This document shows positions 17,394-24,916 of a stretch of 64,000 nt of DNA, piece after piece. Both the position numbers and the translations under genes were made by a program. How positions within the stretch are numbered: position 1 is the first letter of the stretch; every line of letters starts with the position of its first letter. The notes under the pieces are model-generated. The model was not told where the DNA came from. It ran no database searches and was given only the letters and a program-made list of their open reading frames with translations. Source of the DNA: Lacinutrix himadriensis (GTDB lineage: Bacteria; Bacteroidota; Bacteroidia; Flavobacteriales; Flavobacteriaceae); contig NZ_LIQI01000019.1 of assembly GCF_001418105.1 (NCBI RefSeq), forward strand, positions 310,001 to 374,000, read 5' to 3'.

Positions 17394-17415
17394 ATCTCAT
17401 TATTTAAATTGCGAA

Positions 17416-18114
17416 TTAACTTTCATGCTCTAAAACATATTTATCTTTTAATCTCATTTCGGTATCAAACTCATAAATATTTAACACTCCGGTTTTCACC
17501 TCCACATTAGAAATTTCAATAGGAGAAATTTTTTCAATATGTCCCATTAATGCTCGAATAGAATTTCCGTGTGCCGAAACTAAAACGGTCTTACCTTCTA
17601 CTAATTCTGGGACTATCGCTTCAAAGAAGTATTGAACAGCTCTATGTCTGGTTTCCTCTAAGGATTCACCTAATGGTAATTCTTCGGTAGGAAGCTTCGC
17701 ATACTTCGGATCAAATTTCGGATTCCTTTCGTCCTCCATAGATAAACTTGGAGGCGCCGTGCTAAAACCTCTTCTAACCTTTAAAAAAAGATCATCTCCC
17801 ACTTCTTTTCTTACCGCTTCTTTTTTTCGACCTTGCCAAGCGCCATAATTTCGTTCATTAAGTTTCCAACTTTTTAAGAAGTCTATGTGCATTAAATTGG
17901 CAGTATCTAAAATAATCCATGCAGTTCGTATCGCTCTTTTTAGATACGATGAAAAACAGATATCTATAACTAATTTATTATCCCTTATAATTTGACCAGC
18001 TACCTTAGCTTCTTCGATTCCTTGAGGAGCAAGATCGATATCTGTCCATCCCGTAAATATGTTTTCTATATTCCAAAGGCTTTTTCCGTGTCTTACCAAT
18101 ATGAGCTTTCCCAC
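17416..18114 (-). CDS. gpmA: 2,3-bisphosphoglycerate-dependent phosphoglycerate mutase
   Basis: This 232-residue protein has the catalytic-His motif LVRHGKSLWN and the conserved FTGWTDIDL, LKRAIRTAW and LNERNYGAWQGRKK segments. ESLEETRHRAVQYF and VSAHGNSIRALMGHI carry the second active-site His. It interconverts 3- and 2-phosphoglycerate in glycolysis and gluconeogenesis. Its place inside a stress operon is unusual and suggests an alternative isozyme used during the stress programme, consistent with regulon control of pckA at 44536. Confidence 0.93.
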   Translation of the reverse strand: MGKLILVRHGKSLWNIENIFTGWTDIDLAPQGIEEAKVAGQIIRDNKLVIDICFSSYLKRAIRTAWIILDTANLMHIDFLKSWKLNERNYGAWQGRKKEAVRKEVGDDLFLKVRRGFSTAPPSLSMEDERNPKFDPKYAKLPTEELPLGESLEETRHRAVQYFFEAIVPELVEGKTVLVSAHGNSIRALMGHIEKISPIEISNVEVKTGVLNIYEFDTEMRLKDKYVLEHES

Positions 18115-18159
18115 TTCTATTTTATTTTTGAAATATTACTAACGCTATATTCTTCTTTG

Positions 18160-18978
18160 TTAATCCTCAATATCTTCTCCTAAAGCACTATGCAGTTGAT
18201 ATAACTTTTCTTCTTCCTTTTTGATTCTCTTATTCAGTCTATTTTTTCTTGCTGTAGCAAAAGCATCTGTAATAGCATGTTCTACATTATCCAAACGAGA
18301 TTCTAATTTGTTAATTCTAGATTTTGTTTGGTTTTTAATTTCTTTTAAAGCCGCTTTTCTCTTCACTTCTAATGCTGCCATTTCCGCTTTTCTTTTTGCT
18401 TTTAGATCGGCAATCTTTGCTTTAATTTTAATTTTTTCTTCTGCTGTCGCTTTTCTTAGTTTTTGACGTTGGTCTTCAATGCTATCTTCAATGTCTTCTA
18501 CTTGTTCATCTACATAATCATCGAATTCTATTCCTGCTTCACTTCTAATAATTTCGGAACTTAATCCTTTAAGCGCTTCATCAATAAAAATGGAACTATC
18601 TTCTGCTACTTCTGCCACAATTGCTATGGTTCCTGGAGTCATTTTATTACTCACCTTTTTAATAAATGCATCTTCAAAATCATAGCGACTAATATCCCAA
18701 ACGGCTCCTGCGACTACACCTGTATATAGTCCGATAATTAATCCTAAAGGACCTACAAAAGCTCCAATAATACCTCCAAGAGCCATACCTGTAAAGGTTC
18801 TCCATCCTTCGCCATCGGTTTGATCGTTTAGTACTTCGTATTGATTGTTATCTTTTTTACGAATCATCATATGTTCATAGAGTGTAATATCTCCATATAC
18901 ATCTAATTCTTTCATTTTGTGTAAAGCTTCTATTGCTTTTTTCTCTTCCTTAAAAGGAACAACGATAATATTTGCCAT
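18160..18978 (-). CDS. DUF1269 family protein with C-terminal coiled coil
   Basis: Residues about 1-150 show the DUF1269 arrangement: strand (NIIVVPFKEEKKAIEAL), glycine-zipper membrane hairpin (GMALGGIIGAFVGPLGLIIG), then DAFIKKVSNKMTPGTIAIVAEV. The remaining 120 residues or so are a highly charged Lys/Glu/Ala coiled coil. It is translated between oleate hydratase copy 2 and gpmA. DUF1269 genes occur in stress islands of many bacteria, but their biochemical role is unknown. Confidence 0.87.
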   Translation of the reverse strand: MANIIVVPFKEEKKAIEALHKMKELDVYGDITLYEHMMIRKKDNNQYEVLNDQTDGEGWRTFTGMALGGIIGAFVGPLGLIIGLYTGVVAGAVWDISRYDFEDAFIKKVSNKMTPGTIAIVAEVAEDSSIFIDEALKGLSSEIIRSEAGIEFDDYVDEQVEDIEDSIEDQRQKLRKATAEEKIKIKAKIADLKAKRKAEMAALEVKRKAALKEIKNQTKSRINKLESRLDNVEHAITDAFATARKNRLNKRIKKEEEKLYQLHSALGEDIED

Positions 18979-19012
18979 TTTTATTAATTTTAAATGTTAA
19001 TACTGATTTGAT

Positions 19013-20614
19013 TTAGTGGAATGCTTTCGCTACGGTTTCTAGTTCCACTTTTAACGTTTTATCGAATTTTGTAATCGGTGGGATTTCCAGATCGATGTCT
19101 AGTAATTCATACACTGCCATTTGTGCTGCTCTAACGGAATACTCTACAGTAAATACCACATCATCTGGAATCTCTACAAACTGACTGATAAAAGCCAAGT
19201 TTTTAGAGTTTTTAGGCACAGGAAGTGGTCTATCTGTTTTTAATCGTGGCATAAACATACTGGTGATGTATGGCATTCTACAAGGAATACAAATTGCATT
19301 TGCAAACACTACATCATAATCGAATTTTAGATGTCCGCATAATTCTCTAAGAATTTCCTCTCCCGAACATGCAGTCATTGGTTTACCAACAAAGTTCCCA
19401 ACACGATCTGGATGCAATCCGTAGGTAAAAAACACTTGTACATTATCTGGTTGATCTTTATAATGCGGTTGTTCATTTAATGAAAAACTCATAAACCAAT
19501 TGGAATCTTTAAGTGTTACTTGGCTTCCTGTTCCTGCTTTGTTTCCCGATAATTTCTCCATTTGATCAAAGAATGCAGTGTCCTTCAAGGTTACTGTAAA
19601 CGATTCCCAAAACGATTCTGCTATATTGGTATTAAACACTTCTGGTCTACCAAATCCAGGATATTTATTGGCTAGTTTCTCCCATAATTCCCAACCTTGA
19701 CTATCTTCTTTAGTAAAGAATTCTGGAGCACTTGTCATAGAACCATAACTAGAAGCATCAGTCATAGAACCATTTTGATAGAATACTAAATCGCTATCTT
19801 TAATCGCTATGGTTTCGATATTACCTGCACTTTTATAGGTAATATGTTTTACTACTACTTTTTCAGTTTCTGTTCTTGCATCTAGAGCATATTCGGTATC
19901 TAAATCGGTCACCGTGCTACCTTTCATAAAATGAACACCATGGGATTGCAACCAAACTTGTAATGGAAGAATCATAGAATCGTACTGATTGTAAACCGTA
20001 CGTTTAACACCGGTCATTGTTTCTACATTTGGAAACTCCTGCATAAAACGATGTAGGTAACGTTTAAATTCTACGGCACTATGCCAAGGGGAAAACGCAA
20101 AACTTGTACGCCACATAAACCAGAAATTTGTTTCGAAAAAGGAAGGAGAAAACCAATCGTAGATAGAACTATTACCTAGTTTTTCTTCGCTTGCTTCACT
20201 TAGTTTAAGAAGCTCGGCACGATTTGCCATTGAAAAACCAAGCTTAGATGCATCTACAATTGCTCGGTTTTTATCTATAAGGCGTGCTTTTGCATTTGAT
20301 ATTACTTTTTCATTGAATGCTATGGTCTCTTCGGTTACAGAAGTATTTGGATCTGTAAGGGATGGAATGGATTTAAACAATTCCCAAGTACATTCGTAAA
20401 TATTTAATGTAAACATACGGGAACCACGTAATGTGTAGCCTTCCTCTGGATTTCCTCCTGCATCTAAACTCCCACCTAATACTGGCAGACTTTCGAAGAT
20501 TGTAATATTATTTCCTGCTACTCCACCATCACGTATCAGGAATACTGCTCCTGCTAAGGATCCTATTCCGCCACCTATGAAATATGCTTTTCTATCTTTA
20601 TTGCTATTATACAT
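19013..20614 (-). CDS. Oleate hydratase family protein, copy 2
   Basis: This 533-residue protein starts with the FAD-binding motif YFIGGGIGSLAGAVFLIRD. The flavin loop is RGSRM, again without the Glu of RGGREM and with Ser replacing a conserved Gly. The C-terminal signature FISQFVEIPDDVVFTVEYSV is intact. It is very similar to copy 3 at 24917 (AVEFKRYLHRFM, NQYDSM and others are shared). It lies 40 bp after ferritin in the operon of promoter 7. The loss of the loop Gly may alter FAD contact. Confidence 0.92.
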   Translation of the reverse strand: MYNSNKDRKAYFIGGGIGSLAGAVFLIRDGGVAGNNITIFESLPVLGGSLDAGGNPEEGYTLRGSRMFTLNIYECTWELFKSIPSLTDPNTSVTEETIAFNEKVISNAKARLIDKNRAIVDASKLGFSMANRAELLKLSEASEEKLGNSSIYDWFSPSFFETNFWFMWRTSFAFSPWHSAVEFKRYLHRFMQEFPNVETMTGVKRTVYNQYDSMILPLQVWLQSHGVHFMKGSTVTDLDTEYALDARTETEKVVVKHITYKSAGNIETIAIKDSDLVFYQNGSMTDASSYGSMTSAPEFFTKEDSQGWELWEKLANKYPGFGRPEVFNTNIAESFWESFTVTLKDTAFFDQMEKLSGNKAGTGSQVTLKDSNWFMSFSLNEQPHYKDQPDNVQVFFTYGLHPDRVGNFVGKPMTACSGEEILRELCGHLKFDYDVVFANAICIPCRMPYITSMFMPRLKTDRPLPVPKNSKNLAFISQFVEIPDDVVFTVEYSVRAAQMAVYELLDIDLEIPPITKFDKTLKVELETVAKAFH

Positions 20615-20654
20615 AATATCTAATTTTAATATTACTAATTGTTATTTAAATTAG

Positions 20655-21164
20655 TTAATCGGCTAATTCTCCCATCTCTTCATCCAACTCTCTTAGCATG
20701 ATAGACTCTTCTCCAAAAGCTTCTAGTCGTCCTATTAAATATTGCACTTTGCTTAACTCTTCTGCTTGCTCTTTGCAAAACCATAAACCCAATTCTACAA
20801 CCATAAAGTTTTCTTCGGTATGTGCTGCTTTGGTAAGTGCATAGCATTGTGTGGTAATTTCTTTTTCATGTTCTAATGCTGCCAGAATAACATCTGGAAG
20901 GCTAATAAAATCTTGTTTTGGTTGTTTTAAAGCTGGAGTGATTGGTTGGATACCATTTGCTAAAAGCATTTTTTTTGCTTTAGCTGCATGCACCAACTCT
21001 TCATCACTATATTGTTTAAATAATTTCGCTGCTCCTACAAACCCTTTATCATCTAACCAAGTAGACATGGCTAAATATATTCTTGAAGAATATTCTTCTT
21101 GTTCTACTCTATAATTTAGCAACTTCACCATTGCTTCGCTTAAAAATTCTGATTTCGTTTTCAT
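20655..21164 (-). CDS. ftnA: Ferritin-like iron-storage protein
   Basis: This 169-residue protein has the ferroxidase ligands in NYRVEQEEYSSRIYLAM and YSDEELVHAAKAKK, and the third-helix site ALEHEKEIT. It stores iron as a 24-mer. The ATG at 21164 is preferred over the one at 21188 because the leader of the latter (MNILNRKN) is not family-like and an A/G-rich stretch precedes the inner start. It is the first gene of the seven-gene operon that ends with HdeD. The Trp in 'LGLWFCKEQAEE' is unusual but does not affect the centre. Confidence 0.9.
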   Translation of the reverse strand: MKTKSEFLSEAMVKLLNYRVEQEEYSSRIYLAMSTWLDDKGFVGAAKLFKQYSDEELVHAAKAKKMLLANGIQPITPALKQPKQDFISLPDVILAALEHEKEITTQCYALTKAAHTEENFMVVELGLWFCKEQAEELSKVQYLIGRLEAFGEESIMLRELDEEMGELAD

Positions 21165-21231
21165 GTTCTTTCTATTTAAAATATTCATTTTTTATTTTGA
21201 AGTATCTAATTTTTGATATCTGTTTACACTT

Positions 21232-21274
21232 CAAAATTATATTGTTATGAGGAGAGACACACTGACCTACGTCA
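21232..21274 (-). promoter_or_regulatory. Regulon promoter 7: TGACGTAGGTCA site plus -7 TAATTTTG
   Basis: The site is at 21263-21274. The -7 element (21239-21232) is a perfect TAnnTTTG after the 23-bp spacer. It drives the ferritin-oleate hydratase-DUF1269-gpmA-lipoprotein-HdeD operon. Confidence 0.87.
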
Positions 21275-21282
21275 GCGCTAGC

Positions 21283-21302
21283 AAACTGATTTAAATCAGT
21301 TT
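21283..21302. promoter_or_regulatory. Perfect 20-bp palindrome containing TGATTTAAATCA
   Basis: The palindrome is centred at 21292.5, 24 bp (just over two helical turns) upstream of the promoter 7 site. Its core TGAT-N4-ATCA has the FNR-like form also seen in promoter 13. There is no -7 element at the regulon distance in either direction, so it would be an auxiliary site for promoter 7, a terminator of the 21301 gene, or both. Confidence 0.5.
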
Positions 21303-21567
21303 ACTCCTTTTTGTTCCAAAATTCTTCCGCTTCATTTTCCATTTTTTCTAAGCGTGTATAGTAATCTGGAAACTCTTTTAAATGCGCCCATGCTATTTTT
21401 CCAGTGATGTTTTTATCGTCGTTGGTAACATTCGTTTCTGGGTATCTTGAACCGTGCTCGAATTCTACATTTATTCCTTTTGTGAATTCATCTAATGGTA
21501 CATCTGTCCATGGAATACCAAGAGTATCTCCAATTTCTTTTGCTTCTTGTGCGTTTAATTTTTTCAT
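21301..21567 (-). CDS. DUF5661-like small protein
   Basis: This 88-residue protein begins MKKLNAQEAKEIGDTLGIPW and contains the conserved 'FEHGSRYPETNVTNDD...GKIAWAHLKEFPDYYTRL' block of DUF5661. The open frame extends further upstream, to 21654, but that part lies inside the promoter region and is rejected. The predicted transcript start is about 50 bp before this ATG. It is monocistronic, and its function is unknown. Family members are small soluble proteins found across many bacteria. Confidence 0.84.
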   Translation of the reverse strand: MKKLNAQEAKEIGDTLGIPWTDVPLDEFTKGINVEFEHGSRYPETNVTNDDKNITGKIAWAHLKEFPDYYTRLEKMENEAEEFWNKKE

Positions 21568-21623
21568 TGTCTTGTAATTTATTGGACAGAAAATTGATAA
21601 AACCACTGTCTTCATTTCTAGTG

Positions 21624-21666
21624 TAAAACTACTGGTATAGAAGCATATGAACACTGACCTACATCA
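21624..21666 (-). promoter_or_regulatory. Regulon promoter 8: TGATGTAGGTCA site plus -7 TAGTTTTA
   Basis: The site is at 21655-21666 and the -7 element at 21631-21624, with a 23-bp spacer. It drives the DUF5661 gene. Confidence 0.85.
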
Positions 21667-21689
21667 GCATGATAAAAAAGAATCTATTT

Positions 21690-21820
21690 TTTTGAAGGGT
21701 ATTTTGTTTTGCGAATTTGCGTGAAGGATTGCAGTGAAAATCCCGCAGCTCGACGCAGGAGATGCGAGGAATTGTAGCGTAAAGCCTGACCCTTGTGGTC
21801 ACGCCCAACTTTTAAAAACA
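21690..21820. repeat. Degenerate intergenic repeat (GTTGGGCGT type)
   Basis: This non-coding stretch is much richer in G+C than its surroundings. Read on the minus strand it begins GTTGGGCGTGACCACAAGGG and goes on with CTGCGTCGAGCTGCGGGATT and CACTGCAATCCTTCACGCAA. A second, more decayed element starting TTGGGCGTTCACTAC lies at 40800-40920. I recall similar sequences scattered in flavobacterial genomes, but cannot name the family. A short overlapping open frame here is not a gene. Confidence 0.5.
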
Positions 21821-21831
21821 GAAAAATACAA

Positions 21832-23106
21832 TTAGCTACGAATAATAAAAATGTAAAGGATACCAACTAAAATTACGCTTCCAAAAGCATAGCCAACAAG
21901 TTTACCTGCTGCTTTGGAACCTTTAAATGCAGTGATACCCAATTTTACTAGCATATTACTAATGGTCGCCGCAATAATTACGGAAGCTGCGAGATTTAAT
22001 TTTTCGCCATCTAAAGAGAATTTAGACATGCTAATGGTAATGGCATCGGTATCTGCCAGACCTGCAATTAATGCGGAATAATACAAACCACTTTCGCCAA
22101 AAAACTGATTGCTATAAAAAACGGCGAAAAGAATAATGACATATACTGCTCCGAATTTTATGGCATTCAAGATGTTTAATGGATTGCCTAATTTAATATT
22201 GGTGTCAGGTATAGCATCGTCTTTTCGCATTAAAAACAACGTTGCTGCCACGCAAATGCAAGTTAATATACCAAAGGGTATTGCTAAATGGATTAATATA
22301 TTACTGTTAAAAATGTATGCTAGCAAGGCCAATCTAGGAAACATAATGGCAGATGCTACTATGATTCCTGCACTATACTTTTTGGAAAGCTCTGGAGATT
22401 CTTTACTACTGGATGCATAATTCCACGCTACTGCTGTGCTTGAGATAAGTCCGCCAAGGATTGCCGTTAGTATAATTCCTTTTTTCGAGCCAATAAATTT
22501 GACAAGAAAGTAACCTATAAAATTTAAGAAAGAAACAATAACGATAATGGATCCAATTTCGAATGGATTTAATAGATTATCTGGACCATAGGTTTTGTTG
22601 GGTAGAAAAGGAAGAATTAATAAGGCTATGATTACGAATTTTATGAAAGCGAAAAGCTCTTCGGAAGTAATATTTTGAATTACAGAACGAAACCTCGTTT
22701 TTAGAGATAATAAAGTAACTATAATTACAGCAGTTGCTACGGCATCTCGGTAATATGCTACCGAAACCATAACTCCTAAAACAAAGGTTGCTATTAAGGC
22801 TAAATTGGTGGTTAGGTCTTGACCAAGTATGTCTTGTTTTTGAGAATAGGTATTAAATGCCAAAAAGAGAATAAAAGTGCCCAAACTGATAATTAATAGC
22901 CAAGGCGTAAATATTTCGGTAAGATTACCTAATGAGAATCCAAGAATGGTAACAATAGGGAAAGTTCTTATACCTGCTATACCTTTGTCTTCCTTGAGTT
23001 TGTCGTACTCTCTTTCTAGACCAAGTATAAGACCTATCCCTAAACTGATTAGAACTCCTAGCATATAAGACCCTACGAGCTCACTAATTTCCTGATACCA
23101 TTGCAT
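21832..23106 (-). CDS. MgtC/SapB family membrane protein (DUF4010 type)
   Basis: This 424-residue protein starts with the MgtC domain (LISLGIGLILGLEREYDK, then AGIRTFPIVTILG). About eight more membrane helices of the DUF4010 extension follow, with GGLISSTAVAWNYASSSKE and ALIAGLADTDAITISMSKFS. MgtC proteins modulate membrane ATPase and Mg2+/phosphate homeostasis under stress in pathogens; the long DUF4010 form is uncharacterised. It lies 6 bp after paralogue B of the FWK family and shares its regulon promoter. Confidence 0.9.
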   Translation of the reverse strand: MQWYQEISELVGSYMLGVLISLGIGLILGLEREYDKLKEDKGIAGIRTFPIVTILGFSLGNLTEIFTPWLLIISLGTFILFLAFNTYSQKQDILGQDLTTNLALIATFVLGVMVSVAYYRDAVATAVIIVTLLSLKTRFRSVIQNITSEELFAFIKFVIIALLILPFLPNKTYGPDNLLNPFEIGSIIVIVSFLNFIGYFLVKFIGSKKGIILTAILGGLISSTAVAWNYASSSKESPELSKKYSAGIIVASAIMFPRLALLAYIFNSNILIHLAIPFGILTCICVAATLFLMRKDDAIPDTNIKLGNPLNILNAIKFGAVYVIILFAVFYSNQFFGESGLYYSALIAGLADTDAITISMSKFSLDGEKLNLAASVIIAATISNMLVKLGITAFKGSKAAGKLVGYAFGSVILVGILYIFIIRS

Positions 23107-23112
23107 TTAATA

Positions 23113-23499
23113 TTACATATATTTTTCTAAAAATCTGAAAAATTCTTTTTTAAGATCTGCGTAAATCTCACGTTGTGTTTCCATTTTATTTCTAAATTCT
23201 ACATGCTGTTTTGCTAATTGCACATCTATTGCGTCTTCGCCTTCTATGCTTTGTCCTGCAATACGCTCTTCATGTTTTTCTATGGTTTCTTGTAAATCTT
23301 CAATAACACCACCATGAAGAATAAATTCATTTTGATAATGCTCTAATTGTGCTAGCACATCTTTGTTTGTCCAACGTGTTACCAATTCACTTAATCTATT
23401 ATTAAAGAATACTAATTCGCCTTTCCAAAATGCTAATTCGCCTTTCCATTGTTCGTGTTCGAAATGCATGTTGGAGTTGTATAAAATTTCTTTTTCCAT
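23113..23499 (-). CDS. Helical 'FWK' family protein, paralogue B
   Basis: This 128-residue helical protein starts with HEQWKGELAFWKGELVFFNN, aligning with REWLETIDFWKDEIRFFNDL of paralogue A (4017) and with paralogue C (24238). The rest is an acidic coiled coil ending in EFFRFLEKYM. It is the first gene of a two-gene unit with MgtC. The internal repeat 'W/FWKGEL' occurs twice in tandem. No enzymatic motif is visible. Confidence 0.75.
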   Translation of the reverse strand: MEKEILYNSNMHFEHEQWKGELAFWKGELVFFNNRLSELVTRWTNKDVLAQLEHYQNEFILHGGVIEDLQETIEKHEERIAGQSIEGEDAIDVQLAKQHVEFRNKMETQREIYADLKKEFFRFLEKYM

Positions 23500-23527
23500 G
23501 ATTGTTTATTATTTATAATTAGTATCA

Positions 23528-23570
23528 CAAAGGTTACCTTTTTATATAGTCTTTGAAATGACCTTGGTCA
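23528..23570 (-). promoter_or_regulatory. Regulon promoter 9: TGACCAAGGTCA site plus -7 AACCTTTG
   Basis: The site is at 23559-23570. The -7-like element (23535-23528) differs from consensus only in its first base. It drives paralogue B and mgtC. Confidence 0.83.
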
Positions 23571-23600
23571 GTATTGAGACAAAATTAAAATCGGGTTTAT

Positions 23601-23966
23601 TTATATTTTAAGAATATCTGTAGGTGTCTCCACCAAAATAGTTGTGTCTCCTCTTAAAGCTATTGGCTGCTTCATAATTTCAGGGTTGTGTTGTATCATT
23701 TTTATCCAGTCGTCTGTAGATAGATTATGATGTTCAAAAACAGAAGCATACGCTGGACTGTCCTGGTTAATAAGATCTGCGACTTCTAGGTGTAATCTTT
23801 CTGCAAGTTCTACCAGTTGCGTTCCTGTAATTTTAGTTTTTAACACATCTATTTCCTGCACCTTAAAACCATCTGCTTTAGCATAGGCTAAGGTTTGTTT
23901 TGCTATATCCGACTTTGAATTATAGTATACGGTTATTTGTCTTTTTGATGTCGCAATTTCTCCCAT
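23601..23966 (-). CDS. ArsC/Spx-like protein lacking the catalytic cysteine
   Basis: This 121-residue protein has the ArsC fold pattern. The first strand is RQITVYYNSKSDIAKQTL, where ArsC/Spx would have a Cys after the first strand, and here the positions are Ser/Asp. 'PIALRGDTTILVETPTDIL' matches the C-terminal arginine strand 'RPI..RGDK..IG'. With no Cys anywhere in it, the protein cannot be a redox-active arsenate reductase. A regulatory (Spx-like) or structural role is more likely. It is the last gene of the operon from promoter 10. Confidence 0.78.
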   Translation of the reverse strand: MGEIATSKRQITVYYNSKSDIAKQTLAYAKADGFKVQEIDVLKTKITGTQLVELAERLHLEVADLINQDSPAYASVFEHHNLSTDDWIKMIQHNPEIMKQPIALRGDTTILVETPTDILKI

Positions 23967-23983
23967 AATTTGAATATTAAAAT

Positions 23984-24202
23984 CTATTGCTTTTTAATTT
24001 TTTCTTCCTCCACATAATGACCTAATAATTGCTTTAAACCTTCTAGATATTCTGCCATTACTTTTTTATCCATATGTGGACTTTCACTAACAGGCAAGGT
24101 TAATGGATTTTCATCAAGAGACCGATAAAGTTCCGGGTAATTGGTTTCAATTTTATTGGTTAACTGTGTAATTTCTGTAAGAATATTGTGTAAGTCTTTC
24201 AT
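23984..24202 (-). CDS. Small hypothetical protein of promoter-10 operon
   Basis: This 72-residue acidic protein is predicted to be two helices around a Pro-rich linker (NPLTLPVSESPHMDKK). It lies between the FWK paralogue C and the ArsC-like gene, with 17-35 bp gaps. No family is recognised. Its position and the conserved look of the termini make it a real gene, not a chance frame. Confidence 0.7.
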   Translation of the reverse strand: MKDLHNILTEITQLTNKIETNYPELYRSLDENPLTLPVSESPHMDKKVMAEYLEGLKQLLGHYVEEEKIKKQ

Positions 24203-24237
24203 TATGCATATTTTTTAATGATTAAAACGTAAATAAT

Positions 24238-24696
24238 CTATGGATGTAAAACATTAAGTTGCTTAATCAATTCTTCTCCTCCAATCATGTGTTCTGTAAT
24301 TGCAAAAATTTCTTTTCTGTTTTTCCGGTAGTCTTTTACAAATTGTGAAAGATCATCTTCCAATTGTTCGTGTTCCGTTCTAAATTTATCGGAAACATAT
24401 GTAAAAGGATCATCTACCAACTCCGCTAAATGATGAAAATGTTTATTAATACGATCTACTAATGAATTACATTGTTTTTCCACTTGAAGCAGGTTTACTT
24501 CCATTTCAAGCACCAAATCTATATTCTCTTTTTTGGATAGATATAAGAAGTATTTATCAATAAGATGATGCAGGAAATTTAAATCGCCTTTATAAAATTG
24601 CATATCCGATTTCCAGTGCTCGGTAAGCGCATATAACTGTGTCCAAGTTGCTTCATGAATAAAGTTGTCTTTGGGTCTGATTCTATAATCATTCAT
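24238..24696 (-). CDS. Helical 'FWK' family protein, paralogue C
   Basis: This 152-residue protein has an N-terminal segment LTEHWKSDMQFYKGDLNFLH that corresponds to the FWK motif of paralogues A and B. A long coiled-coil region with acidic and aromatic residues follows. It is the first gene of the operon 24696-23601, driven by promoter 10, which is back to back with promoter 11 of oleate hydratase copy 3. No function can be read. Confidence 0.75.
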   Translation of the reverse strand: MNDYRIRPKDNFIHEATWTQLYALTEHWKSDMQFYKGDLNFLHHLIDKYFLYLSKKENIDLVLEMEVNLLQVEKQCNSLVDRINKHFHHLAELVDDPFTYVSDKFRTEHEQLEDDLSQFVKDYRKNRKEIFAITEHMIGGEELIKQLNVLHP

Positions 24697-24716
24697 AACT
24701 AGTATTATTTAAAGTA

Positions 24717-24759
24717 TAAAGATAAAGATGAAATTCTCCCAAAGAAATGACTTTGGTCA
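24717..24759 (-). promoter_or_regulatory. Regulon promoter 10: TGACCAAAGTCA site plus -7 TATCTTTA
   Basis: The site is at 24748-24759 and the -7 element at 24724-24717, with a 23-bp spacer. It drives the FWK paralogue C operon. Confidence 0.86.
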
Positions 24760-24836
24760 GTTTAAAACTATGAAACACCAGATCGGTAAAATTTCGCAAA
24801 TAATATATCTCTTCAATTTTAAAAGAATAAGACCAC

Positions 24837-24879
24837 TGACCTATATCATTTCTGTAAACCATTGCCAACTCTAATTTTG
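24837..24879 (+). promoter_or_regulatory. Regulon promoter 11: TGACCTATATCA site plus -7 TAATTTTG
   Basis: The site is at 24837-24848 and the perfect TAnnTTTG at 24872-24879, with a 23-bp spacer. It drives oleate hydratase copy 3. It is divergent from promoter 10, with site centres 89 bp apart. Confidence 0.87.
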
Positions 24880-24916
24880 TAGAACACACAATATTTAATA
24901 TAAAAAAATTAAAAAT

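Noticed and set aside
21684-21866. Minus-strand open frame of 60 codons
   Set aside because: It lies in the GTTGGGCGT-type intergenic repeat and overlaps the end of the MgtC gene; no protein-like composition.
24689-24889. Minus-strand open frame of 66 codons
   Set aside because: It covers promoters 10 and 11 and has no family-like sequence. The two regulatory sites explain the region better.
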